Assembly: GCA_001599815.1 (NCBI GenBank)
Contig: BCIA01000003.1
Coordinates: 3,844,001 to 3,908,000 of the forward strand
Source: Furcasterigmium furcatum
Taxonomy: Eukaryota; Ascomycota; Sordariomycetes; Glomerellales; Plectosphaerellaceae
Direction: 5' to 3'
Length of the DNA: 64,000 nucleotides
The position numbers were made by a program, and so were the translations under genes. Below the pieces are notes generated by a model. That model saw only the letters and a program-made list of their open reading frames with translations, was not told the DNA's origin and ran no database searches. Below are positions 48,160-59,453 of this stretch, piece by piece; the first letter of the stretch is position 1, and every line of letters starts with the position of its first letter.

Positions 48160-49340
48160 ATGGCACCTCCGGCTGGCTTCGCGATAGCCACCGCCGCCGC
48201 CGAAGATGCGATGGCTGGAACAACCCCGACAAGCGTTGCCCACGCAATCGCCTCCGCTGTCACCGGTGCCGCCGCGGCGGCCGTTACGTCTGTCGCCCCG
48301 GACAGCGTGAAACCCAACAAAGGCGGCGAGTGCGAGCTCCTCGGGTCCTTCGCCCTCGTCGTCCAGGCGGCCCTCGGCGGCCTCGCCCTGCTCGCGCTGG
48401 TTTACAAGAGATGGCGGGAACGGCCGCAGCGTCCTGTCAAGATCTGGTTCTTCGACGTTTCAAAGCAGGTGTTCGGCTCCGTCCTGGTGCACATCGCCAA
48501 CGTCTTCATGTCCATGTTGACGTCGGGCCGTTTCTCGGTGCAGGCCGAGCCGGCGACGGCCGCCACTGCCCGGAGATGGCTGATGCCCAGGGCGGAGGAC
48601 TACACGCCGAATCCATGCTCGTTCTACCTGCTGAACCTCGCTATTGATGTGCGTTATCCCTTCTCTCTCCGCTTTTTATGGACCTGTACTGACCGCCCTA
48701 GACAACGATCGGCATCCCCATCCTCATCGGCCTCCTCTACGTCTTCACACTGCTCGCCGCATACACCCCCTTCGGCATGCCGGCCGAGTCGATCCAGTCG
48801 GGCAACTACGGCAACCCACCGAATGCGTGGTGGTGGCTCAAGCAGTCGGTCATCTACTTCATCGGCCTCTTCGGGATGAAGCTCGTCGTGCTGCTCATCT
48901 TCCTCGTGTTCCCGTGGATCTCGCGCGTCGGCGACTGGGCGCTCGGCTGGACCGAGGGCAACGAGCAGCTCCAGATCTTCTTCGTCATGATGTTCTTCCC
49001 CCTCATCATGAACGCGCTGCAGTACTACGTCATCGACTCCTTCATCAAGAAGGCCGAGACGGACCATGAACGCCTGCCCGAGGAGGACCCGGACTGGGCT
49101 GTCGGCAACGCCGACGCGAGCCCCTACGACGAGGCCGACCTGTTCAGTAGCGATGATGAGGGCGACAACTCGGACGACGGGGCGAGTGTTAAGATGCACA
49201 GGGCGAGCCACAAGAAGGATTTGGGTGGGGAGTACGACCCTGACATGGACGGCGATGCACCGACCATAGTAGGGAGCAGCGCCAGTCATCGTGAGGGCGT
49301 GAGGGCCACTGTGCCTCAGCAACTGTATCCGAAGGAGTAA
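48160..49340 (+). CDS. STIMATE/TMEM110-like vacuolar membrane protein
   Basis: A 375-residue multi-pass membrane protein from exons 48160-48648 and 48702-49340 (53-nt intron, phase 0, acceptor CCCTAG). It matches the TMEM110/STIMATE family, annotated in fungi as vacuolar membrane protein. Animal STIMATE is an ER protein that helps STIM1 at ER-plasma membrane contacts. Visible membrane segments are SFALVVQAALGGLALLALVY, VFGSVLVHIANVFMSML, TTIGIPILIGLLYVFTLLAA, SVIYFIGLFGMKLVVLLIFL and IFFVMMFFPLIMNALQYYVI. The family signature around LLNLAIDTTIGIP is intact. The C-terminal 80 residues are acidic and soluble. A role in calcium or membrane contact is inferred from the family only. Confidence 0.88.
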
Positions 49341-49999
49341 TGGCGCGAGTTCCAGCTGTTGGGAATGTCTGAGTGTGGTCAGCGAGAGCACGGGGCAGCG
49401 CGGCATATGTATCAGTAACACGGGAAAGGCGTCATGACTTTTGGGCATATTAGAACTAGGGCGCCGGGTGTCTGGGTTTCTTACTTGGGGCATTGCGCAA
49501 GAAGGACGGATACATTTCCTTTCCTCTCATCACCTGCCGAATATCTCTGTGAGTTGAAGCTTGGAGGCTGTGCTGTGGGGAGCTTGTGCTTCCTCTCTGT
49601 GAAAGTACGTGATGAGGGAACAGCCATGTGTTTGCCTTCATTCACACCTGATATCTGAACCTTTTTGTCTCCCATCAAGGGCCTTCACCCTAATCGCGAT
49701 ACCGCGTTCTGAAAGACAGGCAACGCGAGCTCATGGACGCGTCTCGCCGCGTCTGCACCTCGTCTATCGAGCCCTCAACACAACCGCCTATCAACAATTC
49801 TTCAAAACGCCGCACCGCTCTGCACTTCTCGCCACCCTCTGAGCGCGAAGATCTACGGCAACCCAGCCTATTCCCAGAAGAAAGACAAGAAGAACATCGT
49901 TGAGCCTTTCTTCACTACCAGCTACTTGTGCGTCGACACCCGTCCCAGTCTCAGTCCTGTGTGCCTCTGCTAAGCAGCTTACCGACAGAATCAGCCGAG
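49341..49999. other. Intergenic before the small Cys-rich ORF
   Basis: 659 nt with the 3' UTR of the STIMATE-like gene and a CA/CT-rich stretch at 49750-49990 that looks like a 5' leader. Confidence 0.35.
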
Positions 50000-50230
50000 A
50001 TGTGCCGTTGGATTCACTGCGCAGTCTGCCTCGAGGACCAGGTCATCCGTGACCGGGAGTGCCTCACCGACTGCGATACCCCGCGGGCCGTCTTCGTCCT
50101 TGCTGAATGCTTCGCCTGTCGATACTACGCCCGTCTGGCCGACCAGGCCATGCTTATCGCACAGCACCGACAGCGTGCTCAGGCGGCGAACAACACGAAC
50201 CAGACGCAGTCGAACACCCGCCAGAAATAG
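50000..50230 (+). CDS. Small Cys-rich hypothetical protein
   Basis: A 76-residue ORF starting MCRWIHCAVC. It has six Cys in the first 40 residues with CxxC-like and spaced pairs (C2, C7, C10, C21, C25, C37, C40 by my count, so seven), an acidic/basic central part and a Gln/Asn-rich tail. It has no signal peptide, so it is not a typical secreted effector; the Cys could bind zinc. It lies after a leader-like CT-rich region, which supports a real transcript. The upstream frame is open to 49928 but starts without ATG. I do not recognise a family. Confidence 0.45.
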   Translation: MCRWIHCAVCLEDQVIRDRECLTDCDTPRAVFVLAECFACRYYARLADQAMLIAQHRQRAQAANNTNQTQSNTRQK

Positions 50231-51064
50231 ACGCGAACGCGCTGCCACTCAAGCGAGGTTGTTCTATTTTGTTCTGTTCGCCCATCATGACCCCTTATTC
50301 GGCTGGTACCCGGGATGGTTGAGCGGGGGCCGATACAGAGGAAAACCGATGCCTCCCCTGACACACATTGCAACTCGACCGATCCCTGAACACCTCGGGG
50401 TTGTCGCTCGCCGCCGGTTTTACACCGCCGGTGGGCTGGTATAATACCTTCGGAAATACGGAAATACCGTGTACACAGACAGGAGGACTAGCAGTCAGAG
50501 CGTCGAGTACTCGCATACACAAGTCCCCAGATGGTGGCGGATTCTGTCAAACTCATAGTAAGCCGCCTGTGAAGCGAGGAACTGAGCTTAATGCTAACCA
50601 GATAACAGGGACTGCAGTGGATGCAGATGTACATTCTGTCTGAGATGCGCGGTACAGGTCGGGGTGCAGGAGAGAACTGGATGAGAGATGCCGAGACCTG
50701 GGCTGCCCGAGCCGGTCTACTTGCATCCAACTTGTTTGACTTTCCCCAGCACCAGCGGCCTCACGCAAGAACGGAACACATTCGGGAGGATCAGAAAAGT
50801 ACATCGAGTACATCATGAATTGACATGCGGGCCACCAGGCCGCTCTATGAAAGCAATGTCCGCAAGATTGATTCTCATCGTCACGAGGCATAAACATGCA
50901 TTTGATGTCCCCAAGAAGTAACGCCGTCTGACACCGTCATACTCCCTCTCGGTATGCCCAAGATATTTGCAGTCCCCCTGTACTCTTGGATCTAAGCCCC
51001 AAGGAACAACACCGTACCCGGATGCATGGCAGAGTGTTTTGAAAATCCAGAGAAAGAAAAAGGC
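50231..51064. other. Intergenic between the Cys-rich ORF and the GYGQ-tail gene
   Basis: 834 nt. It contains 3' UTRs of two convergent genes and no supported ORF. Confidence 0.35.
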
Positions 51065-52570
51065 TTAGACGCCGCTCCAGCCCTGCTGGGCGGGCTGATA
51101 AGCCTTGTAGCCGGGGTAGATGATCTCAGAACCGCTGCTGGGCGGCGGGCGGTCCTGCTGCGCCGGACGGGGAGGGGGGCCGTCGTATTCGTCGAACTGT
51201 GAGGGGCGGGTGTAGCCGGACTGGAAGTCGAAACCGCCGCTGTTCTGGGGGCCAGGGGACACCGGCGCCGGCGCCGCCATGCGCTGGGACGAGTTGTTGG
51301 AGTACTGGCGGTCCTGGGGGTACTGCGGCCGGTCGTAGGCGCTCTCGGCGTAGGGGTCTTGCCGGTCGTATCCCATATCGTTCTGAGGGCCGGGAGAGCG
51401 TCGGTACCCTGCGGGTGCGGGACTAGGGCCGGTGCGTGCCGGGTATCCCCTCCCACCAGGTCCAGGGCTAGCTGGACCGCGTCCTGGCATGCCGTAGGCA
51501 TCCTGCTCATATCCGTTCTGTTGTCCGTAGGCGTTCTGCTGCCCATAGCTGGGTTGGTCATAGCCGTTGTAGTCCTGCTGAGGTCCCGGGGATCGAGAGG
51601 CAGGGTGACCTGGGCCCGGGCTTCGGTAGCCGTTCCTCTCCTGGTGGGGTGTCCTGGTCCTCCCCGCGCCCATGGCCATGGCGGCAGCCGGACCAGCTCC
51701 GTAGCCCGGCTCTTGTCCGTACGGCGAGTTGCCTTGCGGTTGTCCATAGCCGTTGTCATTGTAAGTGTCGTAGGGTTGGCCGCCAGGGGAGTAGGGGTCC
51801 AGTGACTGGCCGGGCTGGACGCCGTAGCCGCCATTCACCGGGCTGGGCTGCGTGTTCTGGCGGCCCTGCATGAGAGGATCCTGAGGACCTGTGTTGACAC
51901 TGAGGGCGCTCTGCGATGCCTGGGGCTTCTTCATGGGTTCGAGCTCGACAATCTCTTCCATCGAAATCCTCTTTGCGTTGGAACTTTCCCACGTAGGCAT
52001 GGCAGGAAGGGCATTGCTGTCACGCTTCCTGCTCACGTCGAATTCGGCGTACTGCGGCGGCGATGATGCGGTGGCGGCGGCGGGTCCAATGTTGTTGTGT
52101 GATACGGGGTGAACAGACGGGGCGAACATGGGCGCCTGTGACTTGTAGCCGTTCTGGTTATGCGGATCGGCGTACGATTCGTCGAGGTACTTGTGCTTGC
52201 GCTCTCCGGGGGCATCGCAGCAGCCGCAGCAGTTACCGCAGCACTTGAAGCACTTGAAGCACGAGCAGCAGCATGAGAGGCCGCAGCAGAGGCATCGCGC
52301 GAGACACCACACGATGGAGAAGATGATGAGTCCTCCGACGACAATGATTGCGATGACAGGCCATCTGTGTTCGGTCAGCATTGCCGTTTCTTCCGTGGGC
52401 AGAGGCTCCAGCAGCACTTACTTGCAGTAGTCGCGCGCCATGCAGTTATCCCAGCTCGATAACGTCTCGCTAACCTCGCTCACGGTGTTGCCGAGCTGTC
52501 GGCGCTCCATGTTCTGACCCAACCCTGCGGCGATGGTGCCCCAGATGCCTCCCCGCAGGCTCCTCGCCAT
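51065..52570 (-). CDS. Single-pass membrane protein with Cys-rich stop-transfer and GYGQ/Pro-rich tail
   Basis: A 482-residue protein from exons 52422-52570 and 51065-52364, of the type annotated in fungi as fibroin-3-related. A luminal/outer N-terminus of about 50 residues (ending DNCMARDYCK) is followed by one membrane helix (WPVIAIIVVGGLIIFSIVW, about residues 51-69). A dense Cys block (CCCSCFKCFKCCGNCCGCC) comes next and could be palmitoylated or bind metal. The long cytosolic tail is disordered, rich in Gly, Tyr, Gln and Pro. It contains PPQY (residues 152-155), a PPxY motif recognised by WW domains of Rsp5-type ubiquitin ligases, and repeated SPGP and GYDQ units. The function is unknown. 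The intron 52365-52421 has GTAAGT and ACACAG. Confidence 0.85.
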
Positions 52571-54380
52571 TGCAACATCGACGGAAGGCATCTTGAATAT
52601 CCAACAGAAAACGCTGAAAGTATATCGGTGGCCTCGAGGCCGTGGTTGTGTGGTGTATTGGTGAGAAGAAACGAAGGTGAAGTGGTTCGAAGGCAGCTAG
52701 AGTGCCATTCCCTGGTGGTGTGAATCGAGCCTGTCAAGAGATTGGGTGCCGGATAGATTCCGATATTGTTCCTACTCGAAACCGCGCTGTGCTACCGGCA
52801 GGTCCCAGTCGGTGGTGGTGAAAGTGGCAAGGTGAAGCAGCAAAGGTCGATCTCGAGGTCCTGGGCGAGGCTCGACAAAGATGTTCGTCCGAAGATGCGA
52901 CCCCCTGAGGACGTCACTGATGTTAATTCGCGGCAGACTCGAGAGCAGACAGCGTTGCGACTGGTCGGTCGGATGATCGCCGTCTCGGGTCGAGGGGTGA
53001 CGGTGGGCGGTGCAGGCGGTAGTCCGTCCACGGGAACCGCTGTTAGAAGAGATGTCCTGGGTTCCTGGCTCCGCCTCGAAGTGGTCGGCACCTGGCGCGA
53101 GAATACGAAGGGATGTCGGAGTCGCGACAAAGGGAGCGAGGCTCGGCAACGGGGCCTTGTTCTCTGGGCTCCCCGTGGGTTGGGTGCGTGTGCTAAAAGG
53201 AGGGACTGCGCCTGGTTGTTCCCTCTGAAGCCCCTTGTTTCCGATCCTTCGCAGCTGATCGGAGAGGGCGGGCAAACGCAAGGCGGCTAGATGCAGCAGT
53301 AAAAGGAGTGTGGGTGAGAGCAATGAGCGGCTAGATGCAGAGAGAGAGGATAGCGAATCTTCTTCTCCAGATGCACATCGAAGCAGGAAGGAGGGAAAAG
53401 GAGTGAGAGGGCGCCCTCGACCAAAAAAGTCCCCGGATTGAGTGACTGACTGCCAGAGATCTGCCGTCCCGTGATTGACAGGAGGAACCAAACCCAGAGG
53501 GTGAAGTCGGAGAGAGTCAGGGGTGGTTGGGATGGATCTCGGGGGCCTTGTCCAGGGGAGGAACGTCAGTGGCCAGCTGGTGTTTGAGATTCGAGCAGCG
53601 CCCTCCAATTGGATTAGTGTCTGCACGGCAGTGGAGGCTACCCCTGGCACTACCACCGAAGACGTCGTTTTAGCCCCTGAGCCCTCCCAGCCGTCTTGAA
53701 CCTCAGGGACCATCTCCGAGTCCTCGGACCAGGACGTCCCCACCATGCACTCCCTCGCCCACGATGAGGGAATTCGGTAGTGATGAGGACATTTTTTCTG
53801 CTTTCGTCGGAGTCCTCCCTCGAGGGACAACCCGCCAAGCATGCCAAGATGTCACCTTCTTCCCTGGATATCGCCGTCGTCCCCGGTGGCTGGCGGTGGG
53901 CCTCGACGCTCAGAGCAGGAAGAAATGGCGCCGACCACGATGATCCGAATTACAATGGCAAAACCGGCATGCTAGTCGGCGTTGGTGGACGATATGCTCC
54001 CATGGAAGCTCCTCTGCTGTCCCTGCGCAATGACCCAGCTGGAATATGGATATGCGTCCAGGCACAGGCATCCTTCTCGTCGATCCCGGCATGATTGATG
54101 CAACGATGCCCATGTCACCCACGGATCCTTCTTCCGTCTTCCACCTCAGCTCAGGTCAGGTTCCTCCACTTGCTGGCAGTTAGTTTCACGATGCGTGCGT
54201 CCTTCCTCCCCATATAAATAGCGCCAACAGAGCGTCCGACTCTTTGACTGTGCCCCGCCGGCGGACAGCAACTGTCAAAAGAAAAGTGAGCAGACGCCAT
54301 AAGTAGTCAGTCATGTCGTGGCATCGTCAAAATCTTCATCCTCATCAGCCCTGGTTGAGCAGTTCACGATATCCGCCAGC
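52571..54380. promoter_or_regulatory. Divergent region with an orphan open frame
   Basis: 1.8 kb between divergent membrane-protein genes. It contains a 356-codon minus-strand open frame (52772-53842, ATG start, TAG stop) with no recognisable domain, composition S/L/P/R-rich, lying where the promoter and leader of the minus gene should be. I keep it as unproven and do not call it a gene. A TATA-like box lies at 54213-54220 for the plus-strand gene. Confidence 0.35.
54213..54220 (+). promoter_or_regulatory. TATA box TATAAATA
   Basis: A consensus TATA element 161 nt upstream of the ATG at 54381, following a short pyrimidine run. The distance is compatible with a 5' leader of about 100 nt. Confidence 0.5.
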
Positions 54381-55007
54381 ATGCAGTGGCCCAACTTCAG
54401 GGCCATCTACTTCGGCCACGCCGCCTACTCCGTCCTCATCCTCGAGTTCACCATATTGACCAGCCTCAAGCAATCACCCATCGATTTCAAACATGTGGCC
54501 AGCATCATCTTCGGCCTCATCGGCCTCTTCTTCTGGCTGATCGAGGACTGCACCCTCGTCGCCTTCCTCATCGCCAAAGCCCATGCCCTCCGCTTCCCCG
54601 AATCTCCGTTCGCCGTCCGCTTCATGGCCCTCCACAACTCCGTCCCCGGGCGTGCCATCCTCGTCCCGTTCTCCATCCTCTGGAACTGGCGCGTGCTCAT
54701 GGTCCTGCTCGCCTTCTCCTTCCAAGAGCAAAAGCTCGGGCCGGTCATGACGTTCATATCGCTGGGCTGGCTTCACCCCGCCCTGCCCTTCTTCGTGCTC
54801 GGCATCCTCCTCTTCCCTGCCTGGCTGTCGCTGTTCAGCATCTCGCTCTTCCTGGGTTACACCATGGTGTACTCCTGCTGGGTCCTCCTGTGCACCCTGT
54901 GGCAGGCCGCCCGGACCGGCCCAGCTGGGCAGAAGTATTCCGGAGTGCCGACGCAGGAGCAGGGTTGGGACCTCGAAGCCATGCCCTCGACGAGCCGCGG
55001 TCCATGA
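54381..55007 (+). CDS. Multi-pass membrane protein of unknown function
   Basis: A 208-residue intronless ORF. The start at 54381 (MQWPNFRAIYFGH) is the first in-frame ATG. An upstream out-of-frame ATG at 54313 could act as a short upstream ORF. Five hydrophobic segments are seen: HAAYSVLILEFTILTSL, ASIIFGLIGLFFWLIED, AILVPFSILWNWRVLMVLL, LPFFVLGILLFPAWLSLF and ISLFLGYTMVYSCWVLLCTL. The C-terminal 35 residues are soluble. I cannot assign a family. The clear membrane pattern and TATA box support a real gene. Confidence 0.65.
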   Translation: MQWPNFRAIYFGHAAYSVLILEFTILTSLKQSPIDFKHVASIIFGLIGLFFWLIEDCTLVAFLIAKAHALRFPESPFAVRFMALHNSVPGRAILVPFSILWNWRVLMVLLAFSFQEQKLGPVMTFISLGWLHPALPFFVLGILLFPAWLSLFSISLFLGYTMVYSCWVLLCTLWQAARTGPAGQKYSGVPTQEQGWDLEAMPSTSRGP

Positions 55008-55461
55008 ACCAAGAATCTCCGAGACAAGCTCCCCAGCCCCGAAGACGTTGGCACATGGTGCCATGTATATGACTTGATACATCGACTTATTACGGCCGGC
55101 ACGACAGACAGATAGAAATGAACCACACGATACACCTAGGATAATAATAAGAATTGCTTCATTGACACCGTTTGCTTACTGGGTCCGAGATGGTGCCCAG
55201 GCCATGTGCGCAAAGGGTGTGCTCTTTACGTGAATTATGAAATTCGATGTGAGGAAAAACAAAAGTTACCGAACACTATGGTAGTCCGAGGGAAGCCGAA
55301 ACGCCGTTTCCGCCGTCCCGGCGAGAGGTATCATTGATTCTGATCGGCCGTCACATCCTATCACCACCAGTATCTCGTTCCCAGTCGTCTCTCTGCGTGA
55401 TATCATCCACCAGCACAGCATTCAACCGTGCTCTTAGCCTCTCGCCGACAAGATTCCCTCC
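55008..55461. other. Short convergent intergenic region
   Basis: 454 nt shared by the 3' UTRs of the multi-pass protein and the RCR-family gene. AATAATAATAAG near 55140 is a likely polyadenylation-type A/T stretch. Confidence 0.4.
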
Positions 55462-56171
55462 TTACGCCTTGGGAGGCGGGCCGGCGGGGGCCTGGAAGTC
55501 GTCGCCGCCGCGCGGGGCGTAGGCGTTCTGGGGCTGCTGCAGCTGGATGCCCTCGTTGTGGCCGCCGTAGTAGCCGTCGTTCGGGTTGTAGGTCTGGCCG
55601 GTGTACTGGGGCTGCTGCTGCTGGCCGTAGGCGGGCGGCTGGCCGTAACCCTGTTGCTGGCCGTAGCCCTGCTGCTGGCCGTAGCCATAGGCCGGCTGCT
55701 GTCCGTAGCCCTGCTGGTGCTGGTTGTTGTATCCCTGCTGGGGGTTGACGCCCCAGCGGTTGCCGGTGGACATCCAACCAGTGCCGTACATGGGCTGCGT
55801 GCCCTTCTTTCTACGGCGACGAGAGCTGCAGCATCTGCGGAAGGGTAAGTGGTCAGTCAGTTGGGCTGAGGATGCGGGGGATGGGTGAGCGAGGCGGCTT
55901 ACCCTAGAACGCAGAGGACGAGGCAGAAGACGACGATGAGGATGGCGGCGAGGACCCAGCGGCCCCAGTGATCCCATGTGCTGCGATACCTGCATGCACC
56001 GTTTCTGTAGACCTGGTTGTATCCGCAGCGGGGGTAGTATTGTCTACCAGAGGGTGGTTAGCATGTGTTGGAGGTGGCGTGTTCGCATGGTCGCAAGTAT
56101 CGCGACGAGTGGCCTGGGCGCATTGAGACTCACCTCTTCTCGAGCTCCTCCACAGGGAAAAAAGCCGCCAT
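55462..56171 (-). CDS. RCR-family membrane protein (Rcr1/Rcr2-like)
   Basis: A 183-residue protein from exons 56134-56171, 55903-56043 and 55462-55834, all in phase with GTGAGT, GTAAGC donors and TAG/CAG acceptors. After a short N-terminus with paired Cys (YYPRCGYNQVYRNGACRYR) there is one membrane helix (WVLAAILIVVFCLVLCVLG) and a basic stop-transfer (CCSSRRRRKKG). This order matches the RCR family; yeast Rcr1 and Rcr2 act in chitin deposition, Congo red resistance and vacuolar sorting of cell-surface proteins through Rsp5. The tail has GYGQQQ repeats and PPAY (residues 126-129), a PPxY site for Rsp5-like ligases. Confidence 0.85.
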
Positions 56172-57978
56172 TTTTGAGATGTAGCGGTGCCGCGATGTGA
56201 TTGAGATGTGGTGTAGGTAGGATAGGAAAGTGGAAGGGTTGTTATCGGGTGGTTCGGGTTGGTTGCTAGGTAGAGAAAAAGCCCAAGAAGCTTGGGGCGT
56301 CCCGACGAACTGGAGGCGTTCAGCTGCTTATTTGACCCGGGGCAAAGCCGATCCGGTTTCAAAGGGTGGGCGCTGGGATGATGACGTGAGTGTACAACCA
56401 ATTCAAGGTCACCCCGGAATATGCAGCTGCAAGCAGGCGGACGGTCTTTTTCTCCCGATGGAAAGTGACAAATACCACCCGCGGCGAGATGTGTACTACG
56501 TACTTGAAGTAGTACTGGTAGGTGTCTCAGGTTTTCGTTGTCGAGGGAATGGAATGGAGAGTTGCAGGGCAGTTAGGTATTATGAGGAAAGGCAGAAAAG
56601 AGGGGGAGCCCGAAATCAAATCACTGGCTTGGGGGGGTCGGGAGGCCAACAACGAGTAGCCCAGCGTACTTCACTGCTGGATTCGTGTCACTGAGCCATC
56701 GCCAAGCCTCGCTGCAGGAGGCATCCATGATCAATCGCCGTCAAGGGCCAACTCGCGATAGGGCCAACAGCCACTAGCGGTACTTGGAGAAATAGCGGCA
56801 AACGCCCCCATTCACAAGTACCTAATTACTTACGGCGGCCAGCACCCTGATCTACGCCACTCGCTTCTGCTTACAGAGATACACGCTCACACGATCTTCC
56901 CATCACGGGCATCGCGAAGGTGGCTGTGCCTCGGGATGACGAGTCGTCAGCCAACAAAGACCCTACCATGCCGCTGGTCAGAAGTGAGCAAGCACTGCAA
57001 GGAGAATAGTCCGCTGAGCCACGCCCATCGACCGACACAGGCCCACGCCGAGATGGTAGCTCTCGGCCGGGCTCACGCTACGGCACCGGCCAAGCCTAGC
57101 ATTCCTTACCGTTCATTTCCCACGGCACTTTGGCGACGACGCCTTGGACGCCCAGCATACGCGGTTTCGCCCAAACAGGCACGAGGCGGACTCCGATGGA
57201 GCGTTGGCTGCCACGGACGCTCCGTGCCTGGCGGGGACTGTCCGCTCACCTGGAAGAAACGAAACATGGTGCTGTCCGACTGGGCCTTTGATGACGTGGT
57301 GCGCCGGAGACCGTGATAGAAGTACTATGTCCCGGCGCAGATATCTGCCGGCTTGGCGACACTGTCACGATGCTTCGGAACCCAACCGAGGGCTCTTGTT
57401 GTCGCGTGAGGTCATCTTGAAGTCGAACTCGGCGCATGGCCGGAGGTACAGCTCGGCATAAACGAGTCTCATCATTCACATGGACAACAACACATCCTGC
57501 ACTCCCTCGAGGATTAGAACTCCAGAGCCCCCATGAAAGCACCGATATGTATGCCATTAAAACTTCTCGCAGTGATATAATTACTGGGTACTATACTGTC
57601 GCAGTCAAGGAATGGTCTCGGCGAGACCAAGTCGTCTCGTCTCGTCTCGTCATGATGGCATCGAGCCTCAAAGTCGTGATCCAAGGGTATGCGCAGTGCC
57701 AAAAGCCAGTCGCTTGGGCCTCCGCCATGTCGTCAACACGCCTGGCCCTGCAAAATGCGTCGATGGTCCCGCGATGCATCCCACAACCGCCCGTTCCTCG
57801 GCGTAGAACTTTTCAATACCCCAAGGACGCCATTTCCGTCGTGATCAAATGCAAACTCCCCAAAACGCCAAACCTCCGTCATCCATTACCTGCGCCTCGT
57901 CGGTGTCGCCTCGTTGACATGCCACCCCCGGAGCTGTCCATGCTGACAGGAGATGGTCCACAGCCCGCAGGCAGGTGC
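56172..57978. other. 1.8 kb intergenic stretch
   Basis: It contains the promoter of the RCR-family gene and the 3' end of the next minus gene. No supported ORF. Near 57614-57628 there is a perfect 7-bp inverted repeat, GGTCTCG-G-CGAGACC, followed by four CGTCT-type units at 57631-57650. Confidence 0.4.
57614..57650. repeat. Inverted repeat plus TCGTC pentamer array
   Basis: A perfect stem of 7 bp with a single-base centre (57614-57628) lies 2 nt before about four tandem copies of a CGTCT pentamer. It could form a small hairpin. No function is claimed. Confidence 0.6.
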
Positions 57979-58663
57979 TTACTTTGTTGGATACGAAAAC
58001 CGTGCCGAGTCCCTCTTGTTACTCCCCGACGCAGGGGCTCCTCCTGTCTGTTGCGCCTGCTGCCGTGCCGCTAGATCCGCGATCTTCTCCCTCGCCTTGA
58101 TCAGGCTGCTGTTGTCCTGCTGCTTGAGCTTCGCACGAATCTCGTACAGCGCCATGAGCGTCGAGGCGCGGTCCAGGTCGTCCTCGTTATCCGAGTCGCG
58201 CCGCGGTGTGGCCGTCCCCGACGCCTGCGCCGAGTTGGTCCGCGTCAACGGCGGGCTCAGGAGGATGCGCCGGCCGAACTTGTCGAAGCGCGCCGCACCT
58301 CCGGAGGCCCCGGCCCCGGACCCGGACCCGGTGGCGGGAGAGTTTGTCCGCTGGAGGCCCTGGGCAGAGTTGGCGCGGCGCATCTCGTCGGTCGGGCGTC
58401 GCAGGACGGTGAGGTTGTCGGCGTGTTGGCGCTCGGCCTTCTCGATGGCCTTGTTGGCCGTGACCAGAGCTGCGGCGGCATTAGGATCCTGTGCGAAGAG
58501 CTGTTAGCGGTGTGTTCGAGGGGGTGATGTTGGCACGCGACAGATGGCTCAGCCACCACATCCGGCGCTCCGGGAAGAGAGGGGAAGCGGAGAGGGGAGG
58601 GCTCACTGTCGCGTTGAGACTGCTTAGGTCGGCAAGCATCTGCGCCAGCTGTAAGGTCTCCAT
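57979..58663 (-). CDS. Conserved-type hypothetical protein with helices
   Basis: A 188-residue protein from exons 58607-58663 and 57979-58488. The 117-nt intron is phase 0 with GTGAGC and GCACAG. The N-terminus is helical (LQLAQMLADLSSLN, then ANKAIEKAERQHADNL). A Ser/Gly/Pro-rich middle contains a conserved-looking FDKFGRRILLSPP segment. The C-terminal helix runs through ALYEIRAKLKQQDNSSLIKAREKIADLAARQ. The two helical ends with a flexible centre suggest an adaptor or complex subunit, but I cannot name the family. Confidence 0.7.
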
Positions 58664-59453
58664 GGCGAGACGCGTTTCGTCAGGAGAGCCGGCGTGCTTG
58701 GTTGTCGCGGTTCTGTGCTGGCGGAAAGCTGGGCCAGTGGCCGATAGATGTCGTCAATAATGCTCCAGATGTTAACAGCTAGCTTTCTGGGAGAAGCTCT
58801 ATCGATGGGTCCTCGAGGAATGGAACTTGTGTTGGATGGCCAGGGTCCATGTAAGGCGGTGGAGCGGTGGAGTTCATGAGGGAGCAAGGAGAGTCGTGGC
58901 TGGACGGAGCAACGGATGCGTCCCACCTGCTGTTGTTTCTTTCGTCACCACCTCCCTCGCAGCAACCCCGCTAACCCACAGCCCACAAACTGTGTCTAGA
59001 CCCGTTTGGGTGGCGGATTCATGCGCCCCCCCACGCACCTCTGAAGCATGACCTCTTCGCCCGCCTAAAGTCATGCGACCTCTCACGTGCATCCGTGCAA
59101 TTATCCGGTCGGCATTCTCCGGAGCTGTTATTGGCACTTGATGCCAGTCGGTGAGAGGCGTCGAGAACAGGTGACAGTGTGTATATTGGATGATGTGCAT
59201 CAATAGGAACATCTCGAGTGTTGAAGTTGGTTAGAGATTCTTCAGCGGAATATGTAGCATTGGCCGGGGGAATATTGTACGTAGACCTCAGCGTGTTCCG
59301 GCAAGAAGCCCGTCCGTGCTCGGAACGACTCCCGATGCCGACGACTTCTCCGACCCGGGATCCATCCGAGCGTCGGAATTGAAATGTGAGAAGCACAGAG
59401 TTAAAGCCGCCTTCTCTCATCTCCATTACACTCAGTCAACTGCGTCTCTCATC
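58664..59453. promoter_or_regulatory. Divergent promoter, helical protein / FAHD1-like gene
   Basis: 790 nt between two divergent genes. No ORF is supported and no distinctive motif is seen. Confidence 0.35.

Noticed and set aside
47652..48647. 331-codon plus-strand frame
   Set aside because: Covers the leader and first exon of the STIMATE-like gene in another frame. The translation is Arg/Pro-rich without a domain.
57436..58074. 212-codon plus-strand frame
   Set aside because: Partly antisense to the helical protein gene and partly intergenic, with no domain or leader context.
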